From: Lepeophtheirus salmonis
Lineage: Eukaryota; Arthropoda; Copepoda; Siphonostomatoida; Caligidae
DNA: 64,000 bases
NCBI RefSeq assembly: GCF_016086655.4
Contig: NC_052141.2
Span: 4,216,001 to 4,280,000, forward strand
Reading direction: 5' to 3'
Numbering within the stretch: position 1 is the first letter of the stretch; every line of letters begins with the position of its first letter. The translations under genes were made by a program, and so were the position numbers. Positions 45,481 to 55,654 of the stretch are shown in pieces. The notes beneath the pieces are model-generated. The model saw only the letters and a list, made by a program, of their open reading frames with translations. It made no database searches and had not been told where the DNA came from.

Positions 45481-46635
45481 ACTATGATTACTTATAACTC
45501 TTAAATACATTTTCTTTCTCCGAATCTTAAAAACTCTATTTGTCATCTCCTTTCGAGTTGTTTTACGTCTTTTTATTTAACCCTTCGTTAGTGAAATGGG
45601 GTTTTCTACTTTGATCAAATTGATTTAATTCTTTTTTAAATAGCTTTTAAGGCTAGAAACAGGATTAATATGCTCCTGAAATATCTTTCAGACTGAATGC
45701 AACTAGTTGTTCCAAACATGTAATTTCTTGGAACAATTTGCAAATTTTGCAATTTTTATCAAGGTTTGGTGATTTTGATTAATATGTTCCCTTTCATGTT
45801 GTTCTTTTCCTTTGTCTATTTCCTTTTTTCTTAAATTTCGATCTAACCGTTGCTACAAATGTAATATCAGCTGTTATCCCATACATCACACTCAATCCCA
45901 TCAAAGTTAATGAGGCTATTTTTAGTACCAAAAGTTCCTTCAAAGTAATTAATATTTCATATAATTATTTTATTGAAAATGAAATTATAATATTGTAACC
46001 CTAATAAATACCAATTATATCTTGTTGATGCCCAAATCTAATGATGTTATGATTAATTAGCGTAATTTTAAGTCTATGTAAACTTAGTATAATTTATAAA
46101 TAAAATTCGTTTAATATTTGGATTAACGTTTAACTCAAGTTAATTCACTTCGTCAAAGAAAGGATTTTCACTAACGGAGGATTAAATAAACACGAAAGAA
46201 TTAGTAGCCCTGGTTGGAAGTGGATTGCGCTAGAAAATATCGGGCTTCAAGCTAAGTCAGGCTACGAGGTGTAGTGTTTTGGGCCAGAATATGAAAATCT
46301 ATATATTAAAAGTTTTATAATATATACTCATAAGAGCTAAATATATTTAAAACACATCAGAATGTAATAACTGATTGATGAAGTCAAATATCACAAATAT
46401 ATATATATATTTTTTAGATTTCTTCCAAACGAAAAAATATTCCAGTATTAAACAAAAATTTCTTCATTTGGGGAGGGGGTAGGGGGGTTGTTGAATCAAA
46501 AATGACGCCATTGATTAGTTGTAAAAGGAATTATTTTACATTATAAATCAAAGTCAGGCTGGAAGGTTCGGGACTAGAATAAATCCACTTCTAGTCCTGG
46601 TTACAAGTCTTCATTTGATGTAACTATAAGACTGC
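45481..46635. other. No gene seen
   Basis: Non-coding, AT-rich. Confidence 0.45.
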
Positions 46636-46638
46636 ATT

Positions 46639-47058
46639 TTGCTCCAATATTATGAAATTTCGAATATCTTATACCGAGAAATATTGAGCAACAACATTAT
46701 TCCTCCCGTGCAGAGCACTTACAATGGATCGTGGATGGGCCTTGGAGCAAACAACAATGACCCAAAATATACTGCAAAAGCAACAAAGGAGTGGCACAAG
46801 AAGAAACATATTACGTTCATAGATTGGCCTAGTAAGTCTCTGGATCTCAATACCATAGAAAATATTTATCAGTGGGCAAACTTATCGACAAGGAATCGTT
46901 TTTTCACCTGTATTTCACTCAATAATAGACTCAAATATCCGGGAAGGATTGAGATACATACAGGTTGCAACCTCTATTTAACATCCAACACGATTTTTTT
47001 TCATTGGATTTTCTATCTAACTAATCCTCCGATTTTAATCAAAACTAATGCCAAATGA
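46639..47058 (+). pseudogene. Tc1-like transposase fragment, longest open frame
   Basis: A 139-codon frame contains NDPKYTAKATKEWHKKKHIT, then FIDWPSKSLDLNTIENIYQW. The Tc1 catalytic region normally reads QDNDPKHT...W...WP..SPDLNPIENLW, so both the aspartate-bearing QDN.P motif (here NNDPK) and the final DLN.IEN are recognisable. The start codon is a chance one and the N-terminal DNA-binding half is absent. Confidence 0.75.
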
Positions 47059-47089
47059 AAGCTGAACAAAAAAAATATGTTGTTCAATA

Positions 47090-47535
47090 CCGGCCTCAGC
47101 TTGACTTTATGACAGTCTTCTTTGGCATATTCCGGACTTCCTTCCGAATGCTTTACATCAAATCGGATTTTTATTCGAAAAAAGTCCAAGTTTAAAAATA
47201 AGTTGATTCAACCCGGTCAATATTTTCTTAGCAATGCGGGTTGGCTGTTGTTGATTCATAATTGTTGATTTCGAACTCTCCAAACAGGAAGAACCGTTAC
47301 AGGCTTAAGAAGTTTGCAATCTCAAAATTCCCTCAACCGCCACAGATTGCAACAAGGACACTCTGCCTTTTAATGATACTTCTTTGATCGATGCCATATT
47401 TTTTTAACTGACGCCAAACACTTGGGGCGTCAAAGACAAAAAAAGAAACAATGTCCTGCCTGAGCATGTGCAGCTGTCGCAGCACTCAAAGTTCATTCTT
47501 AAATAACAACAGCATGTTGTATATTATAAGCTGCC
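47090..47535 (-). mobile_element. Mariner-like remnant (family B, copy 2)
   Basis: In reverse complement it follows the 5971-6722 element: AACTTTGAGTGCTGCGACAG, CATGCTCAGGCAGGACATTG, TGGCGTCAGTTAAAAAAATA, CTGTTTGGAGAGTTCG. The outer end (TACAACATGC) is a decayed form of TACAGCGTGC. The coding remnant is short and broken. It abuts the Tc1-like fragment. Confidence 0.6.
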
Positions 47536-47539
47536 TATG

Positions 47540-47895
47540 AATTATGTTAGGGTGATTAGAGCAGTCTTTCTCAAACTTTTAGACTCACCCCAATACATAT
47601 TTTAAAAAATATGAAAATTTAATTCGTACCCTCAATGAGAGTTGTTCTATCTCCCTTTAATAAATGTACCACAGAACCTAAGTAATCCAAGTCTAAAACC
47701 CTCATTTGATATAACTAATAGGCTCTATTGTGCTACAATATTATGAACTTTTAAATACCTACCATAAAATTAGTCATTTATCAAATTGTGATCCAAATGA
47801 CCTTTAAATACAACTAAAGGATTAATCAGAATAATTTACTAATACCTACCTTATAGTATACATGGAAATGAATTATAAACATGACTTAAAGAGAC
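47540..47895. other. No gene seen; isolated hAT-like terminus
   Basis: CAGTCTTTCTCAAACTTTTA at 47561 resembles the hAT end CAGTGGTTCTCAAACTTTT. No partner end was found. Confidence 0.35.
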
Positions 47896-48687
47896 TATAA
47901 GGGCGTCAGGGATCAAATTATCGCTTACTTTAAACCTGGATAACTTGAAGACGACATTATCAAATAAAAACCGGTTACCAAATAGGAAAGCTATTCTCGT
48001 CAGCTGACGATATGTAGTTCAGTTAGCATCATGCCGTCATCATATGAGGAGATAAAGAGCTATAAGTGGAACGAGGAGCTTTCGAGGTCCGCCGTAGTCA
48101 TGGCATTGGTTAATAATGGAGGTGAAATTTCCGACTCAACGATTGATTCAACCTTAAGAGTTAATTTACGGACTGTTCAGCGTATCGGTAGGAAGCTACA
48201 GGACACCTGTGATGTAAAAAATAAAGAGGGCACCCAAGGAGGAGAGCGCCGACAGGAAGGTCAGGGACACCGACTTTGTCGACAAGGTGAAGAAGATGGT
48301 TGAGGATGACCCTACCAGGTCCATGAAGGCCATGGCGAGGGATCTGGCTGGGCAATAGGACTGCACCATGAGAAAACAATAAGAGACTGTTATCTGAGGA
48401 TTTAAGGCCTCAGGAGCTACAATGGTACAATCTATAAGAAAAAAAATCATCAAGACTCCATCAAGGAGGTATTCGGCAACATGGGTAATGATATGGTCAG
48501 AAGACCCTGTGGCCGGTTCAGAGGCCGTTATTGATGCCAACGGTGATTATATCGAATGAATGGCTACTCTATACCTATATGCTCGTCATAGTTTTGATTT
48601 TCAATAAAAAAGTTAAAAAATGTATATTTTGGTTTGTTTTTTGTAGAAAAATATTTTGGCGACAATTTGATCCCCGCTCCCTTTATA
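47896..48687 (+). mobile_element. Internally deleted mariner-like element with intact ends
   Basis: Ends: left TATAAGGGCGTCAGGGATCA, right (reverse complement) TATAAAGGGAGCGGGGATCA, both continuing AATTATCGC or AATTGTCGC. The plus-strand frame at 48031 reads MPSSYEEIKSYKWNEELSRS, AVVMALVNNGGEISDSTIDS, TLRVNLRTVQRIGRKLQDT: a clear helix-turn-helix DNA-binding region. Shifted frames continue with KVRDTDFVDKVKKMVEDDPT, RSMKAMARDLA, and only the C-terminus remains after that (EAVIDANGDYIE). About 500 bases with all catalytic motifs are missing. This is the best preserved DNA-binding region in the window. Confidence 0.85.
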
Positions 48688-48689
48688 TC

Positions 48690-49220
48690 TATCAAGAATG
48701 TTTTTTCTCATCTCTAATTCCGATTCGTCTCAAATTCGGTATATGCGCTTTTTCATCTCTTGTGCAGTTCATAGTGATATATCACATCTTTTGACTACGA
48801 TTCATCTAATATGATTTAATAGAAATCAACAGGGTTATACATTTTTCTTTAGAATAAACTATTAATTACAACCATGGTTCATAGTATCTGAATCATATTT
48901 GTACTCTAAAAATTATTCAAGTTATTTTAAATCAAAAATACAATCAAAATATCTCTTGATCGAGGCTACGTGAATCTTGAACATAATTCATATAAATAGT
49001 TTGTGTTTACTTTTTATTTCAACCATCTTGTCTGCTCTTTCCTTTTTAATCTCTTTAATCTTGACTATTATTGAAGAAAACAAAATTAATTCTAATGATG
49101 ACTATCATTCTAGCATGATTTTGTGCTGACGGACACTACCAACCACATATAATGACCTGTATGAAGGAGCGCCATACTTTTAAAGTTTAAAAGCAGTGCT
49201 AGACGTGGTGTCAGCGTATA
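48690..49220. other. No gene seen
   Basis: Non-coding. Confidence 0.45.
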
Positions 49221-49224
49221 GGTA

Positions 49225-49340
49225 TTAGTGTTGCGTTTCGGTTCGAAAATATTAGATCGGTATGGGACCGTTATGACTTGTAGTCCTTAAAATCAGTTCA
49301 GTCTGGACTTCCCTCAAAGGACAATTCGATCTAGATCCCG
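49225..49340. repeat. Partial GGTCCTTATTTA element
   Basis: TAGTGTTGCGTTTCGGTTCG, then GTAGTCCTTAAAATCAGTTC, CAGTCTGGACTTCCCTC. The right end is cut by the adjoining foldback arm. Confidence 0.5.
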
Positions 49341-49605
49341 TTGTTACCTTTATTGTATCACACAACTCTTCCTCCGAAAATAAACCGGAGGGAAAAGGCC
49401 CATAATCAGTCTGCCCAACTATAGAAATATTATGTAATCATTGTTGGAAATTGTTCGCAGCTTCAGAAGAACTACTTCGAATTCAACCAATCAAGGTTCA
49501 GAAAACTAATTCAGGGGGGAAGGAAAGCAGAAACATCAATAGTTGACAAAAAATAATGTAAATTTTTGTATTAACGAGGTATCGTCGTGAGAACGGTCTC
49601 AATTT
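49340..49605. repeat. Single foldback arm
   Basis: Shares ATTGTATCACACAACTCTTC, TCAACCAATCAAGGTTCAGA and ACTAATTCAGG with the left arm at 41720. A T-run at 49602-49623 follows. Confidence 0.6.
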
Positions 49606-50079
49606 TTTTTTTTTTTTTTTTTTGTCAAGACGAATTCTAGAGATGAATTGTTGATGACGTATGCTGTGCTTCAAAATTGTGAGGATCCACTTACAATTGA
49701 CGAAAACACGCTGTGTAATGTGTTGCATAACTCATATTACTCATGAATAACTATGTCATTATTTATAACGAGACGACTTAATTTAGAAATTGGAATAGAA
49801 AAAATGGTTGTAGCGTGTGCTCTTTCTTCTTTAATGGGTCTTCGTGGTGGCAACTCCTACCTCTGAAGTAAGCATTATACCCTACCTCTCGTGTAATTGT
49901 TTTGAAAATGCATAACAAAATAAATAAATATACAATTAAATAAATTTTCTTACACTAATGCTATTTAAATGTGGAAGGGCCTCCTCTTAATCAAAGTCCT
50001 TACCCCCTCAAAATTAAAACAAAGGTATTTATTCTGTATTTTTTCTCATTGCGCTCTTTTTATATATACATAATTGACA

Positions 50080-50470
50080 TTTTTTTATCCGTATTTTTTA
50101 GCTTTTTTTTTTAATTGGTCACCTGAAGAATTAATTTTTATTTCCTCAGCTTTTGTCTTCATTATTAAATTCCTGAGAGGAGTGAACTTCCCTTTCTACT
50201 AACGTTCAATTATATTCGAAACCTCATTGAACATTCGTGCAAGTTCAGTAAAGAGGGAGAGATTTGTTGCTGAGTTATAATTATAAGACCTTATTGGACC
50301 CAGAGTATAATTGAGGATCGACATCGTAGTTATTCTTGCCAATGCCCTTGTTTACTTCCTTCGCCCCTTCCCCTTCGTAACAGCTGTTTGTAGCTGATCT
50401 AATGAAACCTCATTACAGCTAAGTTGCTCTCATTTTTTGACGATTTTTTTTTAACATACCCAAAATACAT
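50080..50470 (+). repeat. GGACTCAGAGTAGAATTGAGG interspersed repeat
   Basis: TTTCCTCAGCTTTTGTCTTC, GAACATTCGTGCAAGTTCAG, TTGGACCCAGAGTATAATTG, AGGATCGACATCGTAG, then AATGAAACCTCATTACAGCT. It matches 56430-56860 over its length. Confidence 0.75.
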
Positions 50471-50689
50471 ACAATTTTCATCACACATCCTTACTCATGA
50501 TTCAGGAATGGGGAAAAAATCAATCCATAGATTGGGACATTCAAAAAATCGAGCCAGGATTTGAAAAAGATTAATTTTCCGTCATAAATCACAATCTGAA
50601 CAATAATATCCCTCCAAATTGCTCTAAAAAAATCCCATAAAACCGAACCAAAAAAATAAATTCGGTCTTGGAGCAAGTCCCAACACTAA

Positions 50690-52519
50690 TAGGTACATTT
50701 TATCCATGTACTTGTATTCCCTCAATGAATACTTCATCATCACCGTACATAGTCAAAATCTGATGTATCCTTAGGCAATATGAGGCCTGAAAGGACACGA
50801 ATCTACAGGCGGACGACCCGTCTGGTACATTGATATAATAGGAAGGAAGATAGCGAGATGAGGGGAGAAGAAAACCTGCTTTATTTTTGGGTCTACCTTT
50901 GGTCGTATATAGTGGCAGTAGTATTTCATGGACATTTCCATATGTTGTTGTCCGACGCAGGCAGGGTGGTGTGAGGAAAATAATGATCAGTCCATCTTTC
51001 ATGCTCTACGTGCTATGAGCCAATGACTGACTAGATATTGAGTCTCTAGTAGTGTTGCTCATACGTCTTGTCCTTCCTCCTTCTACCTCCCCCCTCTCCA
51101 ATAGGCAATAGTCTATCCACACTCCCCTATTTATTTATTTCATTATCAACTACTTTGACGAAAAATAATAGAGAATTATTTTATAATAGTGCACAAATGA
51201 TGTACTTTGTCCACATTCTTCTTATCCTCTCTCTCTCTCCGTCAGCATCAGGACAACATGCTCTACCACCAACACCACAGGAGAAGTGGTGATTCATCCA
51301 TTCTGGAAATTTTGAATGAAATCCTCCTCTCAGCCCGTACTCCCTTCTACAACACCTTCTTCAATATCCTTTACACGCCTGTGTATTGCCTTAGTATTAA
51401 TCATTATTGTTATACAGTATAATAATTTTAATATATATTACTATTATCTATGCGAAATTGATAATATATAGTTACTAGTTGTAAGTAATAATAATTGACG
51501 TTTCCCCCACACACACAGCACACTCCTAAAGTGTAATTTCTCTCCTCTCTCGCTCTCTGGCAGGGAGTTGTTACGAGGAATAAACACTCCACTCCGTATT
51601 GTTAAAGATATACTTACTTACTTGAAGTTAGTCGTTTGTGTATACACTCCGACTATAAGTCTATTAGAAGAAAAAGAAACAGAACGACAACAACAGGACA
51701 AGGAGTAGTGTAGTATTATATTGTATATATATTATTATAAGAGTGAATGTGATACGTACAAGGGATTATTACTTATCTATTATGTAGTTGACTAATAGGA
51801 TTGGAAACGTTATTCGTGATTCCTGAATACTATTATTTTAAAATCAGGCATCCTCATCGAATCGTAGAACTATCTTCTCCTACTTACAAGTTATAATAAA
51901 CGTCTGCCTCCTACACCTTTTCTCCCATAGACGCACTTAGAACACATAATAAGTCATTAAGTCAAAGAGGAGAAGAAGAAAAATATTCTTGTTCAACAAT
52001 TCAAAGAGAGAAGCACATTTATATAAGAATGAAACGTTTTCATCATATTCATATGAAGCATCTTCGTCGTCATCCTTGATGATAAGAAAGGAAGAAACAA
52101 CGAGTAACGGGGCCAGAAGAGAAGACGTTAGAACATATAGTTGTAGTAATCAGTGCGTATATTTAAATCTACTATAAAAATATTACTATTAAGAAAACAA
52201 GTATCTCTCTCTTCTTCATCACCTCACCTCTCAACAAAATCATCCATAATATTATCAAGGACTAAGTAACATTGTGTATTTTCACAAACTAATACTTAAT
52301 AATAGTGTTTAAAAAAAAAAAAACTACCAAGAACAAGCTGGAAGCGGGACTTCAAAAGGAAAGAATATATATATATTTATTTAAAAAAACACACAATAAA
52401 TGAAAACTGCATAGTTAAGCACAAGGACAACGGTTGGGGGTACTAAATAAGATTCTTTATCGAAAAACATACCAACATAGAGAATAAATACATAGAATAG
52501 TAACGGACTCATCATCACT
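50690..52519 (+). other. Upstream region of the RhoGAP gene
   Basis: No recognisable protein. A 100-codon minus-strand frame (50700-51002) and small plus-strand frames (51068-51422, 51989-52177) have no family resemblance. CT-rich and ACACACA tracts (51060-51550) and the purine-rich stretch before 52520 could be promoter and 5' UTR. I see no convincing TATA box or initiator. Confidence 0.35.
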
Positions 52520-52606
52520 ATGAATTTCAACTGGCTCAAGCCACAAGAAGTCTTAAATGACGACTATGCAATAACGGCCGAAACCAGGCTCATGGCCTTA
52601 AAAAAG
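52520..52606 (+). CDS. BAR-RhoGAP gene, putative first coding exon
   Basis: The ATG at 52520 opens 29 codons (MNFNWLKPQEVLNDDY, ending in ETRLMALKK) up to a GTAACA donor at 52607. The last third is charged and helical, and could be the start of the BAR domain, whose first helix reads similarly in RICH/SH3BP1 proteins. The first residues do not match the usual family N-terminus, so a different upstream first exon is possible. As the sequence stands the exon ends in phase 0, but exon 2 needs to be entered in phase 1, a one-base conflict beside a run of A residues. Upstream to about 51500 is a gene-poor stretch that could hold the 5' UTR and promoter; I cannot locate a transcription start. Confidence 0.5.
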
Positions 52607-52679
52607 GTAACAACATAACAAACTAAAAATACTGATTTTGCAACCATTTAATATTCCTACCTTTAAACTTAATTTACAG

Positions 52680-53042
52680 GCTGGCAAAATGATAAAAAAA
52701 AAAGCGTGGAAGAGTCCCTCAGGACAAATACTTCTAGGTCAAGTGTTAAAAAGGAAGATGATCTTGAGGCTAAAAAGAGAAGAGCAGTGGAGCATATTCA
52801 TGGAGAGAATCTTGCCTCTGCGTGTCAAGTTCTGACAGAAGTCAAAACAGCACAAAATCTCACCTCACCCCTTCAAACCATTGTAGAGCACTATGCTAAT
52901 CTAGAGAAAACGGTGGCTCATATGTTGGCCGTACATGAAAGTGAAATGGAGATGCTCATCCTTGGTAATACACCTCTTTTTAAACTCGTCTCAGATGAAA
53001 TACCCGTCTATACTGCCAACAAAAAGGATTTGGAGCATTTAG
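52680..53042 (+). CDS. BAR-RhoGAP gene, BAR-domain exon
   Basis: This exon encodes about 120 residues of a BAR (membrane-curvature-binding, dimerising) domain. Recognisable blocks are KKEDDLEAKKRRAVEHIH, SPLQTIVEHYANLEKTVA, and ESEME...LFKLVSDEIP...KKDLEHL. The last corresponds to the PLF.L...EIP....QRKHLAK helix of RICH-type proteins. The acceptor is tttacag and the donor TTAG|gtaagg is near-consensus. The reading frame supported by homology starts two bases into the exon and ends with a single G, so both ends are one base out of register with exons 1 and 3. A run of ten A residues at 52694-52703 is a natural place for a sequence error or a real frameshift. The other frames of this exon hit stops and have no family resemblance. 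Confidence 0.75.
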
Positions 53043-53110
53043 GTAAGGTCTTGGAAAGAGAGGCTTGATTGATTTTCTCAATTATAAATACATCTTATTT
53101 CACTTTTCAG

Positions 53111-54481
53111 CCAAAAAAACACGTCAGTGCAAATAATTTACTAGAAAAAGAGCTACGGAGACTAGAGAAAATGGAACAGCAGAGAAAGGATCAGCTTGAG
53201 CAACAGCAGCAGCAGAACTCTACAACTACAACAGGAGGAACAAATGGAGACACCAATAACGCAAATCCTCCCAACGTGTCCTCAACTGGTGAAACAGAGG
53301 AATCATCTGGCTCTTCCTCGACTACTCCAGAGGCAATTGAGGACACAGGCTCCATACTAGCTCAAAGGGAAAAAACAGAGAAATTATTATATGAAAAGGA
53401 GGTTCTGGAAAAGGATCTTGGGATTGAGGAGGCTAAAGTTACTTCACAGTTGCTCACGCTCACCTCACGAGAGAATCGATATGCAGTCACAGTGTACAAT
53501 TTAATGCGATTGAAGAAGGGGTTCTATGAGAACGCCTTCAAAACCATCGAGGCTGAACTACCCAACATGGAACGGATCTTACTTGAAACATCTCAGAGAC
53601 CCGTGTTTGGGGAAAGACTCAGTGATCACCTTCGTTCCACTGGGAGAACAATTGCATTGCCCATTCATTTATCTGTGCATAACCTTCTACGTTTTGGCTT
53701 AGAAGAAGAGGGACTCTTTCGCATCTCCCCCAAACAAATCAAGTTGGACAAATATAAGGCTCAATTAGATGCAAATATCGGAGTGTCTCTTGACGAAGAG
53801 GACTCGCATTTACAAGCAGGTCTTTTAAAGTGTTATCTAAGAGAACTCCCAGAGCCCTTACTCACAACGGTTGAAGATTTTTCTCCTGAGGAGATTTACA
53901 TGGCATGGATGGAGGCTGCAGCCTCGAAGGCCAAGGATAGAAAAATTCGACACTTTCAAATCGTACTGGGGGAGCTAACAAAACAGGCCTATGACAACAT
54001 TCAATTCCTCATCAAGTTTCTATCCCTTCTATCAAAGGAGAGCGGGAGCACAAAAATGAATTCGAAAAATCTGGCTATTGTTCTGGGGCCTAATTTACTG
54101 TCACGGTGCCCAATGGTGGATCAGGGTAAATTAGATAGTGTAATATCCATCATGGTGACACTCATCGAGCACTACGACGAGATTTTCCCGAATGATATCC
54201 AGCTTGATCAATATGATGAAGACCTCGACACCTTCAAGGAGTCCAATTCCACCCTAGTTCCTCTTAGTCAATCCCTTAAACTTCCATCCAGTCAAAACAA
54301 TGAACAGCAACTCTCACCGGGAATGAGTCAAAAAAGACGTCAGTCTTTTCGCACTTTTCGCAAAAACATTATGGCTAAACTATCTCCTCCCTCAAATCCA
54401 AGCAACGCTAATGGTCCTAGCCTATCTCCAAGTCTTAACCACAAACCCATTGTGATAGAAAAGGATCCAAATAGTATATAA
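53111..54481 (+). CDS. RhoGAP exon: end of BAR domain, Rho GTPase-activating domain, C-terminal tail
   Basis: The product would stimulate GTP hydrolysis by Rho-family GTPases (Rac and Cdc42 in related RICH/ARHGAP17, ARHGAP44, SH3BP1 and fly RhoGAP92B). In order, this exon shows a coiled-coil segment broken by a Gln-rich and Ser/Thr/Asn/Gly-rich insertion (53190-53350), the last BAR helices (RLKKGFYENAFKTIEAELP), then the RhoGAP domain from about 53610 to 54200. RhoGAP landmarks are GRTIALPIHLSV, EEEGLFRIS with the arginine finger codon at 53720-53722, KCYLRELPEPLL, and KMNSKNLAIVLGPNLL. The basic, Ser/Pro-rich tail (QKRRQSFRTFRKNI) is short and lacks the long proline-rich SH3-binding tail of vertebrate RICH1. 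The acceptor is cacttttcag; the stop is TAA at 54479-54481. Exon 3 starts with a run of seven A residues, and in-frame joining to exon 2 would need one fewer. Domain identity is certain; the exact orthologue is less so. Confidence 0.93.
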   Translation, partial: PKKHVSANNLLEKELRRLEKMEQQRKDQLEQQQQQNSTTTTGGTNGDTNNANPPNVSSTGETEESSGSSSTTPEAIEDTGSILAQREKTEKLLYEKEVLEKDLGIEEAKVTSQLLTLTSRENRYAVTVYNLMRLKKGFYENAFKTIEAELPNMERILLETSQRPVFGERLSDHLRSTGRTIALPIHLSVHNLLRFGLEEEGLFRISPKQIKLDKYKAQLDANIGVSLDEEDSHLQAGLLKCYLRELPEPLLTTVEDFSPEEIYMAWMEAAASKAKDRKIRHFQIVLGELTKQAYDNIQFLIKFLSLLSKESGSTKMNSKNLAIVLGPNLLSRCPMVDQGKLDSVISIMVTLIEHYDEIFPNDIQLDQYDEDLDTFKESNSTLVPLSQSLKLPSSQNNEQQLSPGMSQKRRQSFRTFRKNIMAKLSPPSNPSNANGPSLSPSLNHKPIVIEKDPNSI

Positions 54482-54565
54482 TAACACACATTTCATAAAA
54501 TTATGTTATAATCATCATGTGACAAGGATGATGAGAATAGCATAAGAAATAAGCGAAGAAATTAC

Positions 54566-54653
54566 CTTTTTAATAGTCCTTCAGCTTCTGTGGGCGTAAT
54601 GCTGATTCCCATTTTTTTAAAAGCACCAATGATTTCATCGACGCAAAGCTTAC
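54566..54653 (-). CDS. SCaMC: SCaMC exon encoding EF-hand 3 second half (first exon visible)
   Basis: This 88-base exon of the mitochondrial ATP-Mg/Pi carrier encodes 28 full codons plus split codons at both ends. The translation contains GKLCVDEIIGAFKKMGI followed by TPTEAEGLLKR. It matches the end of a calcium-binding EF-hand loop (Gly at loop position 6, hydrophobic at 8, Glu at 12), its exiting helix, and the helix leading to the next EF-hand. On the minus strand it is bounded by a ttcag acceptor and a gtaatt donor. It enters with two bases of a Gly codon and leaves with two bases of an Arg codon, which the exon at 27174-27285 completes exactly. The upstream exons with EF-hands 1 and 2 and the aspartates of EF-hand 3 are not in the 9.3 kb to its right, so they must lie outside the window. 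The RhoGAP gene on the other strand stops 84 bases away. Confidence 0.85.
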
Positions 54654-54696
54654 CTGAAATTTGGAAGATACGTAATTAAAACACGGATGGATAGAT

Positions 54697-54702
54697 AATA
54701 AA
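54697..54702 (+). terminator. Possible polyadenylation signal of the RhoGAP gene
   Basis: AATAAA lies about 215 bases past the RhoGAP stop and is the first exact hexamer seen there. If used, the RhoGAP 3' UTR would run antisense across the whole SCaMC exon at 54566-54653. A variant signal (CATAAA, near 54494) is closer and would avoid this. Confidence 0.35.
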
Positions 54703-54884
54703 ATGGATGAGTGATCAAACTACTTAAGTTCATACACATCTCTCCCTGGGTTTCCGTTGGTGTTTTGTTTGTTTGTTAATTGCATTTCTAAATCATTATT
54801 CTTTTAATTAAAAATTCATTATATATCTACCTACATATAATTAATTATCTAGTTGTAGAATATATATATATCCATATTATTATA

Positions 54885-55650
54885 GAGCGGTTTTCACGTG
54901 ACGTCAGCATTTTGTGGGCCTTAACAACCCAGTTTTATAACAATTAAAGTTACTTCTTCATATTAAGGATAATTAGTGAACTATGTTATGTCAAAACGGG
55001 ACCAACAAATAAAAGGACTTACAGCGGACTGTCACTCAAAAAGTTATCTCTGTATTGCCTAGTTTTATTATATATAAAACCCTATAATCATTTGTTAATA
55101 CATCGATGATATAGAACCTTATTTATTTGGTACAGTTCGGTCCAGTCTTTGGACCGGCCCTTAATACTCAGTACGAGAAAACTGATTAAACAAAGAAGAA
55201 GTAAAGTTGAGCGACGTGATCAAGGAACGAAGTTTTTAGGAATGAACTGGACCAGAGTGAGACTGACTTGGAAGGGACTGGAGTCTTCAGTCCTAAATAA
55301 CGAGAGTCACAACACTAATTGACAATGTAGACAGTCAATTATTAACTGGAATAATATGGATAATATATCCACAAAATATATAAATGTACAAATTGAGACA
55401 ATTTTAAGGATTTTCAGTGGATGTGACGTTGATTATTTTCAAATATCACTGTTTATAATTGGGTTTAAGTAGTTTTTAAAACAGGTGTTCATTGTTTATG
55501 GACTGTTACAGTCATTTGATGGAGTGCCATCAGGAGTAATTGGCTATTTGATCATTTTATATACTAAAAACACAGCCCCCAAGATGGCGTCTCCTTCAAT
55601 AATGATGTAATATATGACGTCAGTCAAAATACTTTAATATATTTGCGGGT
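54885..55650. repeat. ATGACGTCA interspersed repeat with a nested element
   Basis: Begins CACGTGACGTCAGCATTTTG and ends CAATAATGATGTAATATATG then ACGTCAGTCAAAATACTTTA. It aligns in order with 43060-44800. The GGTCCTTATTTA element at 55107-55319 is inserted in it. Confidence 0.65.
55107..55319. repeat. GGTCCTTATTTA element, full-length, reversed
   Basis: Begins GAACCTTATTTATTTGGTAC, then GTTCGGTCCAGTCTTTGGAC, and ends CAGTCCTAAATAACGAGAGT, CACAACACTA. It interrupts the larger repeat, whose other copy near 43260 has no such insert. Confidence 0.65.
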
Positions 55651-55654
55651 AGAG

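Noticed and set aside
46639..47058. Possibility that the 139-codon Tc1 frame is a functional gene
   Set aside because: Only the catalytic C-terminal part is present, the start is arbitrary and the element ends were not found.
50700..51002. 100-codon minus-strand open frame in less AT-rich sequence upstream of the RhoGAP gene
   Set aside because: No recognisable motif, no splice partners and no second copy. Could be an unrecognised exon, but I cannot support it.
51068..51292. Frame containing a hydrophobic stretch that could be a signal peptide
   Set aside because: Overlaps a second equally open frame and simple CT/CA tracts; no supporting homology.
51989..52177. 62-codon Ser-rich plus-strand frame upstream of RhoGAP
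   Set aside because: Low-complexity, with no splice link to the BAR exon; more likely 5' UTR.
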